Positions 46,454 through 55,941 of a DNA stretch of 64,000 nucleotides are shown in pieces. Source of the DNA: CAVSUZ01 sp963791885. Lineage in GTDB: Bacteria > Pseudomonadota > Alphaproteobacteria > Acetobacterales > Acetobacteraceae. The notes beneath the pieces are model-generated. The model was given only the letters and a program-made list of their open reading frames with translations, did not search any database and was not told the origin of the DNA. Position 1 is the first letter of the stretch. Each line of letters starts with the position of its first letter. The stretch is taken from assembly GCA_963791885.1 (NCBI GenBank), contig CAWBUL010000006.1, forward strand, positions 558,001 to 622,000. The letters run 5' to 3'. The position numbers and the translations under genes are program-made.

Positions 46454-46916
46454 AAAACGCGTTCTCGCAGCCGAGGAGCGGCACGTCTACGGACCGCGCC
46501 CGGTGGGCGCCTTGGTGCCCGTGATCAGCCGCGCCGCGTTCCGCCGCCACGCCGCCGCATCCGCGAAGGTCATGGCGGACTGGGCGGAGATCGTCGGACC
46601 GGCCCTCGCCGCCGTCACCACACCCCGCCGCCTCTCCGCCGGCGTCTTGACCATCGCCTGCTCCGGCCCCCTGGCGCTGGAGCTTCAGCACCTGTCCAAC
46701 GAACTGATCGCGCGAATCAACACGCATCTTGGCGGTGCGCCGGTCCAGCGACTCCGCTTCCTCCAGACACCCACCTCTACCCCCGCCACGCCATCCGCCC
46801 CGATCCCGCCCCAGGCGCGGGAGGCCGCGGAGCATGCTGTGGCAGACCTGCCCGAAGGCCCCCTGCGCGACTCCCTGATCGCGCTCGGCAGCCGCATCCT
46901 CGCCCTTCCACGGTAA
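46437..46916 (+). CDS. DUF721 / DciA-like protein
   Basis: 159 residues from ATG 46437. Core VMADWAEIVGPALAAVTTPR, then RLSAGVLTIACSGPLALELQ and HLSNELIARINTHLGG is the DUF721 domain. DciA proteins help load the replicative helicase. Linker and tail are Pro-rich. The position mutY - DUF721 - thiol oxidoreductase - smc is conserved in alphaproteobacteria. Confidence 0.85.
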   Translation: MASSDTKRVLAAEERHVYGPRPVGALVPVISRAAFRRHAAASAKVMADWAEIVGPALAAVTTPRRLSAGVLTIACSGPLALELQHLSNELIARINTHLGGAPVQRLRFLQTPTSTPATPSAPIPPQAREAAEHAVADLPEGPLRDSLIALGSRILALPR

Positions 46917-46931
46917 CCAACGGAGCACCCT

Positions 46932-47546
46932 ATGCACCGCCGTCACGTCCTGTCTCTCGTTCTCGCCGGCGCCGCGCTGCCCGGCATCGCTCGCGCCCAA
47001 TCGGCTACGTCCGATCAGACCAAGCAGTGGGAGACGCCGCGCGCCATCGGCAGCGCGGACGCCAAGAACACCGTCGAGGAATGGTTCTCCCTCACATGCA
47101 CGCACTGCGCACATTTCACCCAGGACACCTTCCCCGACATCAAGAAGAACCTCATCGACACCGGCAAGGTCCGCTGGGTTTTCCAGGACTTTCCGCTCGA
47201 CCGCCTGGCTTTGACGGCCGCCATGATCGCCCGCGCCCTCCCGCCAGAGCGCTACGAGCCATTCGTTGTCGCGCTCTTCAACAGCCAGGATCGCTGGGCC
47301 TTCGACCAAGGCGCCGATCCGATGAAGGAACTGTGGGACATGGCCGCCCTGGCCGGCATGAGCCGCACCACATTCGACGCCGCTGTGGGCGACACTGACC
47401 TGCAGAACTGGATTCTGCAGAAACAGAAAGACGCCCAAAACAAATGGGGAATAGACGCGACTCCAAGCTTTGTGGTGAACGGCAAAAAGTACTCCGGAGA
47501 GATGGCCTACGATGACTTCGTGAAGCTGCTTCCCGGAATCTCATAA
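46932..47546 (+). CDS. DsbA-family periplasmic thiol oxidoreductase
   Basis: 204 residues with a signal peptide (RRHVLSLVLAGAALPGIARA, possibly Tat-like). A thioredoxin fold carries CTHC at 56-59 after EEWFSLT, an inserted helical domain, and the cis-Pro strand ATPSFVVNGKKYSG. It resembles the DsbA/BdbD-like group and would form or repair disulfides in the periplasm. It starts 15 nt after the DUF721 gene and ends 18 nt before smc, so the three are probably one operon. Confidence 0.9.
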   Translation: MHRRHVLSLVLAGAALPGIARAQSATSDQTKQWETPRAIGSADAKNTVEEWFSLTCTHCAHFTQDTFPDIKKNLIDTGKVRWVFQDFPLDRLALTAAMIARALPPERYEPFVVALFNSQDRWAFDQGADPMKELWDMAALAGMSRTTFDAAVGDTDLQNWILQKQKDAQNKWGIDATPSFVVNGKKYSGEMAYDDFVKLLPGIS

Positions 47547-47564
47547 CCACCCAGGGAATCGCGC

Positions 47565-50500
47565 TTGCCGGTCCAGTTCTCTCGCCTGCGGATCGCCGGA
47601 TTCAAGAGCTTCGCCGAACCGGTCACCGTTGAGATCCGTCCTGGGCTGACCGGCATCGTCGGCCCCAACGGCTGCGGCAAATCCAACGTCGTGGACGCGC
47701 TGCGCTGGGCAATGGGCGAGCAGAACGCCCGCACCCTGCGCGGCGGCGAGATGGAGGACGTGATCTTCGCCGGCACCGCCGGCCGTCCCTCTCGCAACAT
47801 CGCCGAAGTCGCGCTCACCCTGGACGAAACACAGGGCGCCGCCCCGCCGCCTTTCGACGCGCAGCCGGAACTCGAGATCATGCGCCGCCTCGAACGCGGC
47901 GGCGGCGGCAGCGCCTTCCGGGTGAACGGCAAGGAAGTGCGCGCCCGCGACGTACAGACTCTGTTCGCGGACCTCGCGTCAGGCGCCCGCGCTTCCGCCA
48001 TGGTCAGCCAGGGCCGCGTCGGCGCGCTGGTCGGCGCGAAGCCGGAAGACCGTCGCGCCGTGCTGGAAGAAGCCGCCGGCATTACCGGCCTGCACGCCCG
48101 CCGGCACGAAGCCGAACTCAAGCTGCGCGCCGCCGAGGCGAACCTTGCCCGCGCCGAAGATGCGAAAGGCCAGCTCGAAGCCCAGCTTGCCGGCCTGAAG
48201 CGTCAGGCACGGCAGGCCAGCCGCTACCGCAACATCTCCGGCGCCATCCGCGAAGCCGAATCCGCCCTGCTCGCTCTCCAACGCGCCCGGGCGGAACGGG
48301 ACCGCGAGGCGGCACGCGCCGGCCTGGAACGGGCGGGGACAGAGGTCGAGGCTGCGGAACAAGCCACGGCCCTGGCAGCCGAGGCGGCACGCGATCGTGC
48401 CGCAATCCTGCCCGATCTTCGCGAAACGGACGCCCAATCCCGCACCGCGCTCGAACGCCACCGCCTCGCCCAGGAACAGCTCGCCGAGGCCGAGCGCCGC
48501 GCCCGCGCCGATCTCGCCGAATCCGAACGTCGTCTGGCCCAGTTGGAACGCGATCTGGCGCATGCCGGGCAGCTCTGCCGCGACGCCGCTGCGGCGGAGG
48601 AACGCCTCTCGGCGGAACAGCAGACGCTAACCGAGGCCGATAGCGGCCACCCGGATCGTCTCGCCGCCGCCGAATCGGCCTTGATCGCAGCCACCGACGC
48701 AACCGCTGAAGCCGAGGCCGCCGCCAATCGCGCGACGGAGGCAGCGGCCGAAGCCAACGCCCGCCTCACCGCCGCGGATCAAGCCTTATCGGCCGCCTCG
48801 GCCCGCGCCGCCCGCATCACCGAACAGCATGCCGGCGTGGTGCGGGATATCGAACGGGTCCGCGCCCAGGCCATCGATCCGGCCCGGCTCGAGGCGGCAG
48901 AACAGGAGCTCCGGGACGCAGAAACGAAGCTGACCGAGGCGCGCAGCGCATTGGCAGAAGCCGAGCATGCCCGCGGCCCGGCCCAAACGAACGTGACGAA
49001 CGCGCGCGCCCGCCATCACGCCGCCGAGGCCGCGCGCGCCAAACTCGCCGCCGAAGTGCGGGCACTCTCCGAGGTGCTCGCCGTCAAGGACGGCGAACGC
49101 TGGCCGCCCATGGTCGAACTCTCTGCAAGTCCCCTCCGGCCTGGAAGCAGCGCTCGGCGCGGCATTGGGGGAAGAACTCACCTCCGCCGCCGATCCTGCG
49201 GCCGCACGGCACTGGCGTGACCTGCCGCCCTTCAACCCACCTCCGTCCCTGCCGAACGGCGCGGAAAGCCTCGACCGGCTTGTCCGCGGCCCGTCGGCGT
49301 TGGATCGTGTGCTCTCGCAAACCGGCCTCGTCGAAGAGGATGCCGGCGAAACGCTGCAGCCGCTGCTGTCCCCCGGCCAGGTCCTCGTCTCCCGCCAGGG
49401 CGCCGTCTGGCGCTGGGACGGCTACACCATCCGCGCCGGCACCCCGACCGCCGCAGCCGTGCGGCTCCAGCAGCGCAACCGCCTGACCGCGCTGCAAGCC
49501 GATCTGGCCGTCGCGGAATCCGCCCTCGCCGAATCCGTCTCCGCCCGCCAGCAAGCCGAAGCGGCAGAGCATGCCGCGATCGCCGCCGAACAGCAGGCCC
49601 GCGCGGCACGCTCCGACGCGGAACGCCAGATGGAGCGGACGCGCACCGCGGCACACCAACTGCGCGCCCAGGCCGACGCCGCGGCAGCCAGGCTCGCCGC
49701 TGTGGAGCAGCAGCTGGCGCGGCTGGAACCGGATCGCGCCGAGGCCGAAGCCGCGTTGACCCGTGCACGTGAAGCCCGCGCCGGCGTGCCGGACGTGGCC
49801 GCGTTGCGCACCGAAGTGGAGTCCGCCCGCACCACCCTCGCCGATCTCCGCCAGCAGGAATCCACCGCCCGCGCCGCCCGGGATGCGCTGGTCCGCGACC
49901 ACGACACCCGCACCGCCCGGCTGCGCGCCATCGCCGCCGAGCGTGCTGGCTGGAGCGAACGTGCCGGGGACGCGCAGTCCCGCATGGTCGATCTCAGCGC
50001 ACGAAGCGAGGAAGCGCGCGCGCAGCACACCGACCTGCTTCCGGCGCCCGATGCCGTCGCAGCGCAGCGGGTCGAGGCGCAAAGCGCGCTGTCCGAAGCC
50101 GAGGCTGCGTATCGCCGTGCCGCCACGGCGCTGTCCGACGCGGAAAAAGCCGCGGCCGAATCCGAAGCAGCCGCGCGCGCCGCCGAAACCGCCCTGTCCG
50201 CCGCGCGTGAGGCGCGGGTGCGGGCGGAATCAGCCTGCGCACAGGCCGATCACGCCTGGGGCACCGTCGCCGAACGCATCCTCGAACGTTTGGGCGCCAA
50301 TCCGACCCTGCCCGATCCGCCCGAAGACCTTAGCCCCGAAGCCGAGGAAAAAGCCCGCAAGCGCCACGAGCGTCTGCTCAAGGAGCGTGACGAAATGGGT
50401 CCGGTGAACCTGCGCGCCGACATCGAAGCGGAGGAGACCGAAAAGCAGATCGCCACCATCGACCAGGAGCGCGCCGAGATCGAAACCGCGATCGCCAAGC

Positions 50501-51036
50501 TGCGCGGCTCGATCGGGCATCTGAACCGCGAGGGGCGGGAGCGTCTGTCCGCCGTCTTCACCCAGGTGGATCAGCATTTCCAGGCGCTGTTCACTCGTAT
50601 GTTCGGTGGCGGCCGCGCGCATCTGGCGCTGGTCGGATCGGACGATCCGCTGCAAGCCGGGCTGGAGATTTACGCGCAGCCACCGGGCAAGAAGCTCGCG
50701 ACCTTGTCGCTGCTGTCCGGTGGCGAGCAGGCACTGACCGCGCTGTCGCTGATCTTTGCGGTGTTCCGCTGCAATCCGGCACCCGTCTGCATGCTGGACG
50801 AGGTCGACGCCCCGCTCGACGACATCAACGTGGATCGCTTCTGCGCGCTGCTATCGGACATGGTGCAGGAAACGGGAACGCGGTTCATGGTCGTGACGCA
50901 CCATCCGCTGACCATGGCGCGCATGGACCGTCTCTACGGTGTCACCATGCAAGAACGCGGCGTCTCGCGCCTGCTCTCGGTCGATCTGCGCACGGCGGAG
51001 GGAATGGTGGAGCAGGAGCGGCTGGCGGCGGATTGA
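47565..51036 (+). CDS. smc: SMC chromosome condensation ATPase (apparent frameshift)
   Basis: It starts at TTG 47565. Walker A GPNGCGKS at 33-40, Q-loop region GEMEDVIFAGT, long Ala/Glu/Arg coiled coils on both sides of a hinge (LEAALGAALGEELTSA), then the C-terminal ATPase half with LSGGEQALTALSLIFAVFRC and CMLDEVDAPLDDINVDRF. The frame breaks at 49117-49118; deleting one A gives one protein of 1156 residues, the normal SMC length. Because smc is a core gene, a sequencing error is more likely than a real loss. SMC works with ScpA and ScpB; the kleisin-like gene at 57595 is a diverged relative of ScpA. Confidence 0.93.
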
Positions 51037-51284
51037 TTGCCTCCGCGCCGACAGACCCACACTCCGCCCCAAGCGCAGCGCGCTTTTATCGAAACTGACG
51101 AACGTATCTCCGCCCGCCTCATGCCCGATCGCCGCAATCACCCCGTCAGCGAAATCGCCGCCTGCCTCCAGCCATGCGAGTCCCGCCTCGACGCTTGGCC
51201 GATCGCAAACCACCGCCGCGCTGGAGCACAAGGATCGGATCGCCCGCACGATGTCATTCGGCGCGAGCCGGTAAACGCGGCGAA
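51031..51284 (-). pseudogene. VapC-like PIN-domain toxin, C-terminal remnant
   Basis: The minus strand reads RVYRLAPNDIVRAIRSL.. then DRPSVEAGLAWLEAGGDFAD and ETFVSFDKSAL-like residues (GGDTFVSFDKSALRLG), the second half of a PIN-domain RNase toxin. The N-terminal half, which carries the first catalytic Asp, was removed at the IS6 boundary at 51285. Its normal stop is not found; the frame runs on into the antisense of smc. Confidence 0.7.
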
Positions 51285-52116
51285 GGGTATTGCCAACTTA
51301 ACCGCCTCTGGCGGCTGGACAGGTGTCGAGCGAGGCTGAGAGCATGACGCCTCCGCCCACCTCATATCCCCGTCACCGGTTTCCAGCCGAGATCATCAGC
51401 CATGCCGTGTGGCTCTACCACGTGTTCAGCCTCAGCCTGCGAGATGTCGAGCTGATCCTGGCCGAGCGGGGCGCGATCGTGACCCACGAGAGCATTCGGC
51501 ATTGGTGCCGAAAATTCGGAGCCGAGTTTGCTCGCAAGCTGCGCCGGCGACGGCCGAGGCCGGGTGACACCTGGCATCTCGACGAGGTATTCATCCGTAT
51601 CAATGGCGAGCTGCACTATCTATGGCGCGCCGTGGATCAGCACGGAGTCGTGCTGGACATTCTTGTGCAGCGTCGACGGAATGGGGCGGCAGCCAAGCGC
51701 TTCTTCAGGCGTCTGCTTTGCGGGCTGAAGTACAAACCCAGGCGGCTCATCACTGATGGATTGCGCAGTTACGGCGTTGCTCAGCGCGCCATCCTGCCGG
51801 ATGTCCGGCATCGCACGAGCAGGTATTTGAATAACCGGGCTGAAAACTCGCATCGGCCTACCCGACGACGAGAACGGCAAATGCAGAGATTCAAGTCGGC
51901 TGGACAGGCAGAGCATTTTCTCTCGGCGCATGGGATCATCTATGGCCATTTTCGGCTACCTCGTCATCTCATGCGGGCGAGCAGCTATCGGCATGCCCGC
52001 GCCAAGGCATTCCAGATCTGGTGGCAGGAAACGTGCGTCCAGATGGCAGGGTGAAATGGTTAGCCCCGCAACGTTCATTCTTGCTGCGTCCCATCTCGGT
52101 TAACTTGGCAATTCCC
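51285..52116 (+). mobile_element. IS6-family insertion sequence
   Basis: An 832-bp element with inverted ends GGGTATTGCCAACTTAACCG (left) and GGGAATTGCCAAGTTAACCG (right, minus strand). One intact transposase. No 8-nt target duplication (gcggcgaa against tcgatact), and the flanks are a cut vapC and a cut kinase gene, which fits the adjacent deletions IS6 elements often produce. Confidence 0.88.
51344..52054 (+). CDS. IS6-family transposase
   Basis: 236 residues from MTPPPTSYPRHRFPAEI. SLSLRDVELILAERGAIVTH helix-turn-helix; DDE core with WHLDEVFIRINGELHYLWRA (first Asp), LITDGLRSYG (second Asp) and the Glu in NNRAENSHRPTRRRERQMQR. Complete. Confidence 0.93.
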   Translation: MTPPPTSYPRHRFPAEIISHAVWLYHVFSLSLRDVELILAERGAIVTHESIRHWCRKFGAEFARKLRRRRPRPGDTWHLDEVFIRINGELHYLWRAVDQHGVVLDILVQRRRNGAAAKRFFRRLLCGLKYKPRRLITDGLRSYGVAQRAILPDVRHRTSRYLNNRAENSHRPTRRRERQMQRFKSAGQAEHFLSAHGIIYGHFRLPRHLMRASSYRHARAKAFQIWWQETCVQMAG

Positions 52117-52279
52117 TCGATACTGTTCAGGACGATGCCAATGCCGCCGGTCAGCTGCTCCAGGAAGGCCTTCTGGAGGTCGGTGAAGGAACCCACGGTA
52201 GCAAGCTCGATCACCGCCTTCACCTGTCCTTCGAACAGCACCGGCAGCACGAAGATACTGCGTGGCAGCATTCGGATTA
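52117..52279 (-). pseudogene. GAF-domain fragment of a sensor kinase
   Basis: Between two IS elements the minus strand encodes IFVLPVLFEGQVKAVIELAT followed by VGSFTDLQKAFLEQLTGGIG and IVLNSIEG, the end of a GAF domain as seen in hybrid histidine kinases. Everything else of the gene is missing. Confidence 0.65.
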
Positions 52280-53473
52280 GGGAGACTCTGAAGAATCCCA
52301 TCTCGACACGGTCACGGAGCAGCCTGTAGTTGAGTGGCGTTGATTATATTCGGATCGACCGAACGGGATGCGTCAAGCGAGCCTGGCGAGCGTGAGCTTC
52401 GAACGCTACGGCAAGACCACACGGCGGGGAGCCTTTCTTGCCGAGATGGAGCGGGTAGTGCCGTGGCAGCAACTCTGTGCGCTGATCGAGCCGGTCTATC
52501 CGAAGCCCGGCAGGGGCCGACCACCGGTGGGACTGGAACGCATGTTGCGCATCTACTTCCTGCAGCTGTGGTTCAATCTCTCGGATCCCGGGGTGGAGGA
52601 GGCGCTGTATGACTCGGCCGCGATGCGGCAGTTTGCCGGCATCGATCTCGGCCGTGAGCCGGTGCCGGACGAGACCACGGTTTGCAAGTTCCGCCACCTG
52701 TTGGAGCAGCACGAGCTTGGAACCGAGATATTTGCCACCGTCAACGAGCATCTTGAGAGTCTGGGTCTGAAGGTGGGCACCGGCACGATCGTGGACGCGA
52801 CCATCATCAGCGCCCCGAGTTCGACCAAGAATGCCACAAAGCAGCGCGACCCCGAGATGCACCAGACCCGCAAGGGCCAGCAGTGGTATTTCGGGATGAC
52901 GGCGCATGTCGGGGTAGATAGCAGGACCAGGCTGATCCATTCCGCGGTGGCCACTGCGGCGAATGTGCATGATGCCAGCGTGCTTGGTGACCTGCTACAT
53001 GGCGAGGAACGGCGTGTCTGGGGCGACCAAGCCTATCGTGGCCAGCGTCATGTCATCCGCGAGCATGCTCCATCTGCACAGGACTTCACCAACCGGCGAT
53101 ATCGTCATCGCGGTGTTGTCGATGAGGCGGAGAAAGCTCGCAATCGGACCAAGTCGAAGATACGGGCGAAGGTCGAGCATAGTATCGGGGTCATCAAGCG
53201 CGTGTTTGGATTTGTGAAGGTGCGCTATCGTGGGCTGGACAAGAATGCCCACCGGCTGTTCGTTACCTGCGGCCTCGCCAATCTTTACCTCGCTCGAAGG
53301 TCGCTACTGGCTGCGTGAGAGGAGAGCTGCGTGCGCAGCGCTGCGACGATCCGGCAGACCCGCCGAACAGGCCCGCGAACGCCGAATTCCGGCCTCATGT
53401 CGCATCCAGATTCTCCGTCTTCGCCACCACCACGACCGGGCGGCGCAGATGGCGGGGTTGATCAGAGTTTCCC
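52280..53473 (+). mobile_element. IS5-family insertion sequence
   Basis: About 1.19 kb with inverted ends GGGAGACTCTGA (left) and TCAGAGTTTCCC (right). The flanks are TTA and TAA. One intact transposase gene, followed by about 150 nt of non-coding DNA to the right end. It directly adjoins the next element at 53477. Confidence 0.75.
52368..53318 (+). CDS. IS5-family transposase
   Basis: 316 residues in one frame. N-terminal FLAEMERVVPWQQLCALIEP, DDE core with TIVDATIISAPSSTKNA (first Asp), VWGDQAYRGQR (second Asp) and KVEHSIGVIKRVFGF (Glu). This is the classic IS5 subgroup plan. Intact. Confidence 0.93.
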   Translation: MRQASLASVSFERYGKTTRRGAFLAEMERVVPWQQLCALIEPVYPKPGRGRPPVGLERMLRIYFLQLWFNLSDPGVEEALYDSAAMRQFAGIDLGREPVPDETTVCKFRHLLEQHELGTEIFATVNEHLESLGLKVGTGTIVDATIISAPSSTKNATKQRDPEMHQTRKGQQWYFGMTAHVGVDSRTRLIHSAVATAANVHDASVLGDLLHGEERRVWGDQAYRGQRHVIREHAPSAQDFTNRRYRHRGVVDEAEKARNRTKSKIRAKVEHSIGVIKRVFGFVKVRYRGLDKNAHRLFVTCGLANLYLARRSLLAA

Positions 53474-53476
53474 TAA

Positions 53477-54451
53477 GTGTCCGTCCGGCGACTTTGTGAG
53501 TCATTTGAATCGGTTGCCGGTCCGGATGGACTGAGTGCTTGAAGCGGCTCGATCGGGTGTGATTCTTTGCCTGGCACCAAGCCACGAGGTGCCTGATGTG
53601 GACGATGGAAAACCGCCATCGCTATGACCGCGACAAGCTGCGTTATCCGAGCGATCTCACCGATGCGGAATGGCGGCTGATCAGGCCGCTTATACCACCC
53701 GCCAAGCGTGGCGGTGGCAAGCGTACCGTCAACATGCGCGAAGTGGTCAACGGCGTGATGTGTGTGCTGAGCACCGGCTGCCAGTGGCGCTACATTCCAA
53801 AGGACCTGCCACCGCGCAGCACGGTGAACGGCTACTTCTGCTTGTGGGGCTGGGACGGCACGTTGGAGAAGATCCATCACGCGCTCTGCGTTAAATGCCG
53901 CGAACAGGCGGGACGAGAAGCCAGTCCGACCGCCTGCGTCATCGACAGCCAAAGCGTGAAAAGCGCAGAAAAAGGGGGGCAGCGATCGACCCACACGGCT
54001 TTGATGCGGGCAAGCTGATCAAAGGGAAGAAGCGCCATGTCCTGGTCGATACGCTGGGTCTGGTGCTGCACGCGCTGGTCACCGCCGCCAACGTGCAAGA
54101 CCGCGACGGCGGCATCCTGCTGATGTCCACTCTGTTCGGACAGTTCCCGTTCCTGCGCAAGCTGTTCGCCGACAGTGCTTACACAGGGCCGGTCTTCCAG
54201 GACGGCGCGGCCCGCGCGATGCGCAGCCTGATCGTCGAAATCGTCAAGCGCTCCGACCACCCCAAGGGCTTCGTCGTCGAACCTAAACGCTGGATCGTCG
54301 AGCGCTCCATCGCATGGCTCAACCGATGCCGCCGGCTCGCCAAGGACTGGGAAAATCGTAACCATAACGCCCTCGCCTTCCTCCGCCTCGCATCAATCCG
54401 CCTCATGCTTAGAAGACTCTGTAATCCTTCGTGAAGTCTCCGGACGGACTC
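53477..54451 (+). mobile_element. IS5-family (IS427-type) insertion sequence
   Basis: 975 bp with inverted ends GTGTCCGTCCGGCGACTT and, at the right, its near complement AAGTCTCCGGACGGACTC. Flanked by TAA on both sides (53474-53476 and 54452-54454). Two overlapping frames form the transposase. Confidence 0.85.
53596..54434 (+). CDS. IS427-type transposase, two frames joined by a slip at AAAAAGGGGGG
   Basis: The first frame (53596-54018) holds RYPSDLTDAEWRLIRPLIPP and CVLSTGCQWRYIPKDLPPRS up to DSQSVKSAEKGG. The second (ending 54434) continues DPHGFDAGKLIKGKKRHVLV, FADSAYTGPVF and WIVERSIAWLNRCRR with the remaining DDE residues. The junction AAAAAGGGGGG near 53970 is the usual programmed -1 slip site of this group, so the frame change is expected and not damage. 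Confidence 0.9.
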
Positions 54452-54454
54452 TAA

Positions 54455-54550
54455 GCGACTGGCGTCGGCGATCCGCAAGCGACCGGATTGCACGCCGGTC
54501 AGAACCTCAAGCCGGTCGAATTCCTTCTTGCTCATCGACACCACCGGCAT
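54455..54550 (-). pseudogene. ISNCY-type transposase N-terminal remnant
   Basis: The minus strand from ATG 54550 reads MPVVSMSKKEFDRLEVLTGV followed by QSGRLRIADAS, the start of an ISNCY-like transposase (MSKxExxRLEVL.. with an HTH to follow). It ends abruptly at the right end of the IS427 element, which inserted into it. Confidence 0.6.
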
Positions 54551-54794
54551 GACCCATCTCCCGGACCCCTGAAACCGGGGGAGTGTCATCTCAAACTTGC
54601 GGAGGGGTGCCATTTGAATATTGCTTCTACAGGGGCCACCGAGATTTCCGCAAAACGTGGGACGGTAGGTCTGATAATGGGAATGGCAGGGTACGACGTC
54701 GCAAATTGTCGAACCACGGCAGGTTTGCCGCCATTCGCGGCGGCTCCGGGAGGTCCCTGATGACCCAGCGTCGATTTCACGCTATATCTCCGGT

Positions 54795-54983
54795 ATGGGT
54801 CAACTCTCACCGATCGAATCGGAGTTCGCGACCACCGACGAAGCTGAGGCCTATGAGGCTTGGTTCCGCGCTAAGGTCGCAGCCAGTCTCGCCGATATGC
54901 GACCCGTTGTGCCGCACGCCGCGGTTATGGCCGAGCTCGATAGCATTATTGACGAGGCTGAGCGCCGCACTGACGGCAGCTAG
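54795..54983 (+). CDS. Antitoxin-type small protein paired with a ParE toxin
   Basis: 62 residues from ATG 54795, acidic and helical (SEFATTDEAEAYEAWFRAKV, PHAAVMAELDSIIDEAERRT). The YEAWFRAKVxxSLxD pattern is typical of small stability-type antitoxins. The toxin gene begins 12 nt downstream. Confidence 0.75.
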   Translation: MGQLSPIESEFATTDEAEAYEAWFRAKVAASLADMRPVVPHAAVMAELDSIIDEAERRTDGS

Positions 54984-54994
54984 TCCCGCTGCCC

Positions 54995-55270
54995 GTGCGC
55001 GACCTCGTCTGGCGCGCCGAGGCACGCGCCGATGTGGCAACGATTATCAGTTATATCGCGGAGCGGAACCCTCTCGCTGCACGGCGCATGAGGCATCTGT
55101 TCGAGGAAGCGGTTCTCCCGCTGGTCAACCACCCTTACCTGTTCCGCGCCGGCCGTGTGCCCGGCACGCGCGAACTGGTAGCGCATCCAAATTACGTCAT
55201 CGTCTATCGCGTGACCGGCGAAGCCATCGAAATCGTCAGCGTGATCCACGCACGACAGAACTACCCCTGA
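54995..55270 (+). CDS. RelE/ParE-family toxin
   Basis: 91 residues from GTG 54995. LVWRAEARADVATIISYIAE, then RNPLAARRMRHLFEEAVLPL, FRAGRVPGTRELVAHPNYVI and VYRV..IEIVSVIHARQNYP form the complete ParE fold. ParE toxins act on gyrase; RelE relatives cut mRNA, and the missing RelE catalytic set points to the ParE side. It is in an operon with the antitoxin and looks intact. Confidence 0.85.
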   Translation: MRDLVWRAEARADVATIISYIAERNPLAARRMRHLFEEAVLPLVNHPYLFRAGRVPGTRELVAHPNYVIVYRVTGEAIEIVSVIHARQNYP

Positions 55271-55328
55271 GTTCTCCGTCGCTCTAGGTACTGGCGATCC
55301 GCTTCTCTGTTGTCAGCTCCTTGCATGG

Positions 55329-55871
55329 TTGGAGAATCGCATGAGGGAACCCATCCGCCCCGCTATGGATCCTTTCACTGACGGGAACGGCGAGGAATTG
55401 TGGGATGCCGCGGAGCGGCGTGCCGGCGCGGCGCACGCGGCCGGCCTGAGGGACCAGGCGGCCGCAGGCGGACTTCGGTTCGAAGTCTATCTCCCGCCGG
55501 AGATGGCCCTTTGGCTGCTGGGGTTGATTGAACAGGGCACGTTCAAAGATCCGGGTGAGGCGGCGTTCGTCATGCTTGGTGAACAAAAGGAACTGGTTGC
55601 CTATCCCGATTTGCGGCGTGAGCTGCTGAGGCGGACTGTCGAAGACGCTGCCAACGATCCGCATCCCGGTTTCTCCGCGGATGAGGTCTTCGCCGAGATC
55701 AACGCAATGCTGGCCGCGCCGCAGCCACCGGCCGCGAAGTGGGATTCCTCGGTCACGCGCCCCAACGACCACGCCGAAGCGACTGCGGAAGGATTCCAGC
55801 CGGCCCTCGGGCCCCTCAGACAGGCCGCTGTGGGTCCCTTCGACTGTCAAGGGCGCGGGGCCAGTCAGTGA
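55329..55871 (+). CDS. Unknown protein with a ribbon-helix-helix-like segment
   Basis: 180 residues (possible start also at 55341). The centre (LRFEVYLPPEMALWLLGLIE, QGTFKDPGEAAFVMLGEQKE) resembles the strand-helix-helix part of CopG/ParD-like antitoxins. An acidic helical region with GFSADEVFAEINAMLAAP follows. The last 45 residues look like out-of-frame tail. It lies between the ParE pair and the recombinase operon and could be another antitoxin. Confidence 0.5.
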   Translation: MENRMREPIRPAMDPFTDGNGEELWDAAERRAGAAHAAGLRDQAAAGGLRFEVYLPPEMALWLLGLIEQGTFKDPGEAAFVMLGEQKELVAYPDLRRELLRRTVEDAANDPHPGFSADEVFAEINAMLAAPQPPAAKWDSSVTRPNDHAEATAEGFQPALGPLRQAAVGPFDCQGRGASQ

Positions 55872-55941
55872 TTGATCGCGACGCTGCGCTTTCCGATCCG
55901 GTGCAAGGCGAGTACTATCGCCCGCATCGTCCCAGCCGAAT

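Noticed and set aside
49000..49200. Two separate SMC-like genes instead of one
   Set aside because: Deleting a single A gives an uninterrupted protein of normal SMC length with hinge and both ATPase halves; a split gene is less likely.
53596..54434. Treating the frame change in the IS427-type transposase as damage
   Set aside because: The AAAAAGGGGGG slip site and the same arrangement in the element at 63382 fit the programmed frameshift known for this IS group.
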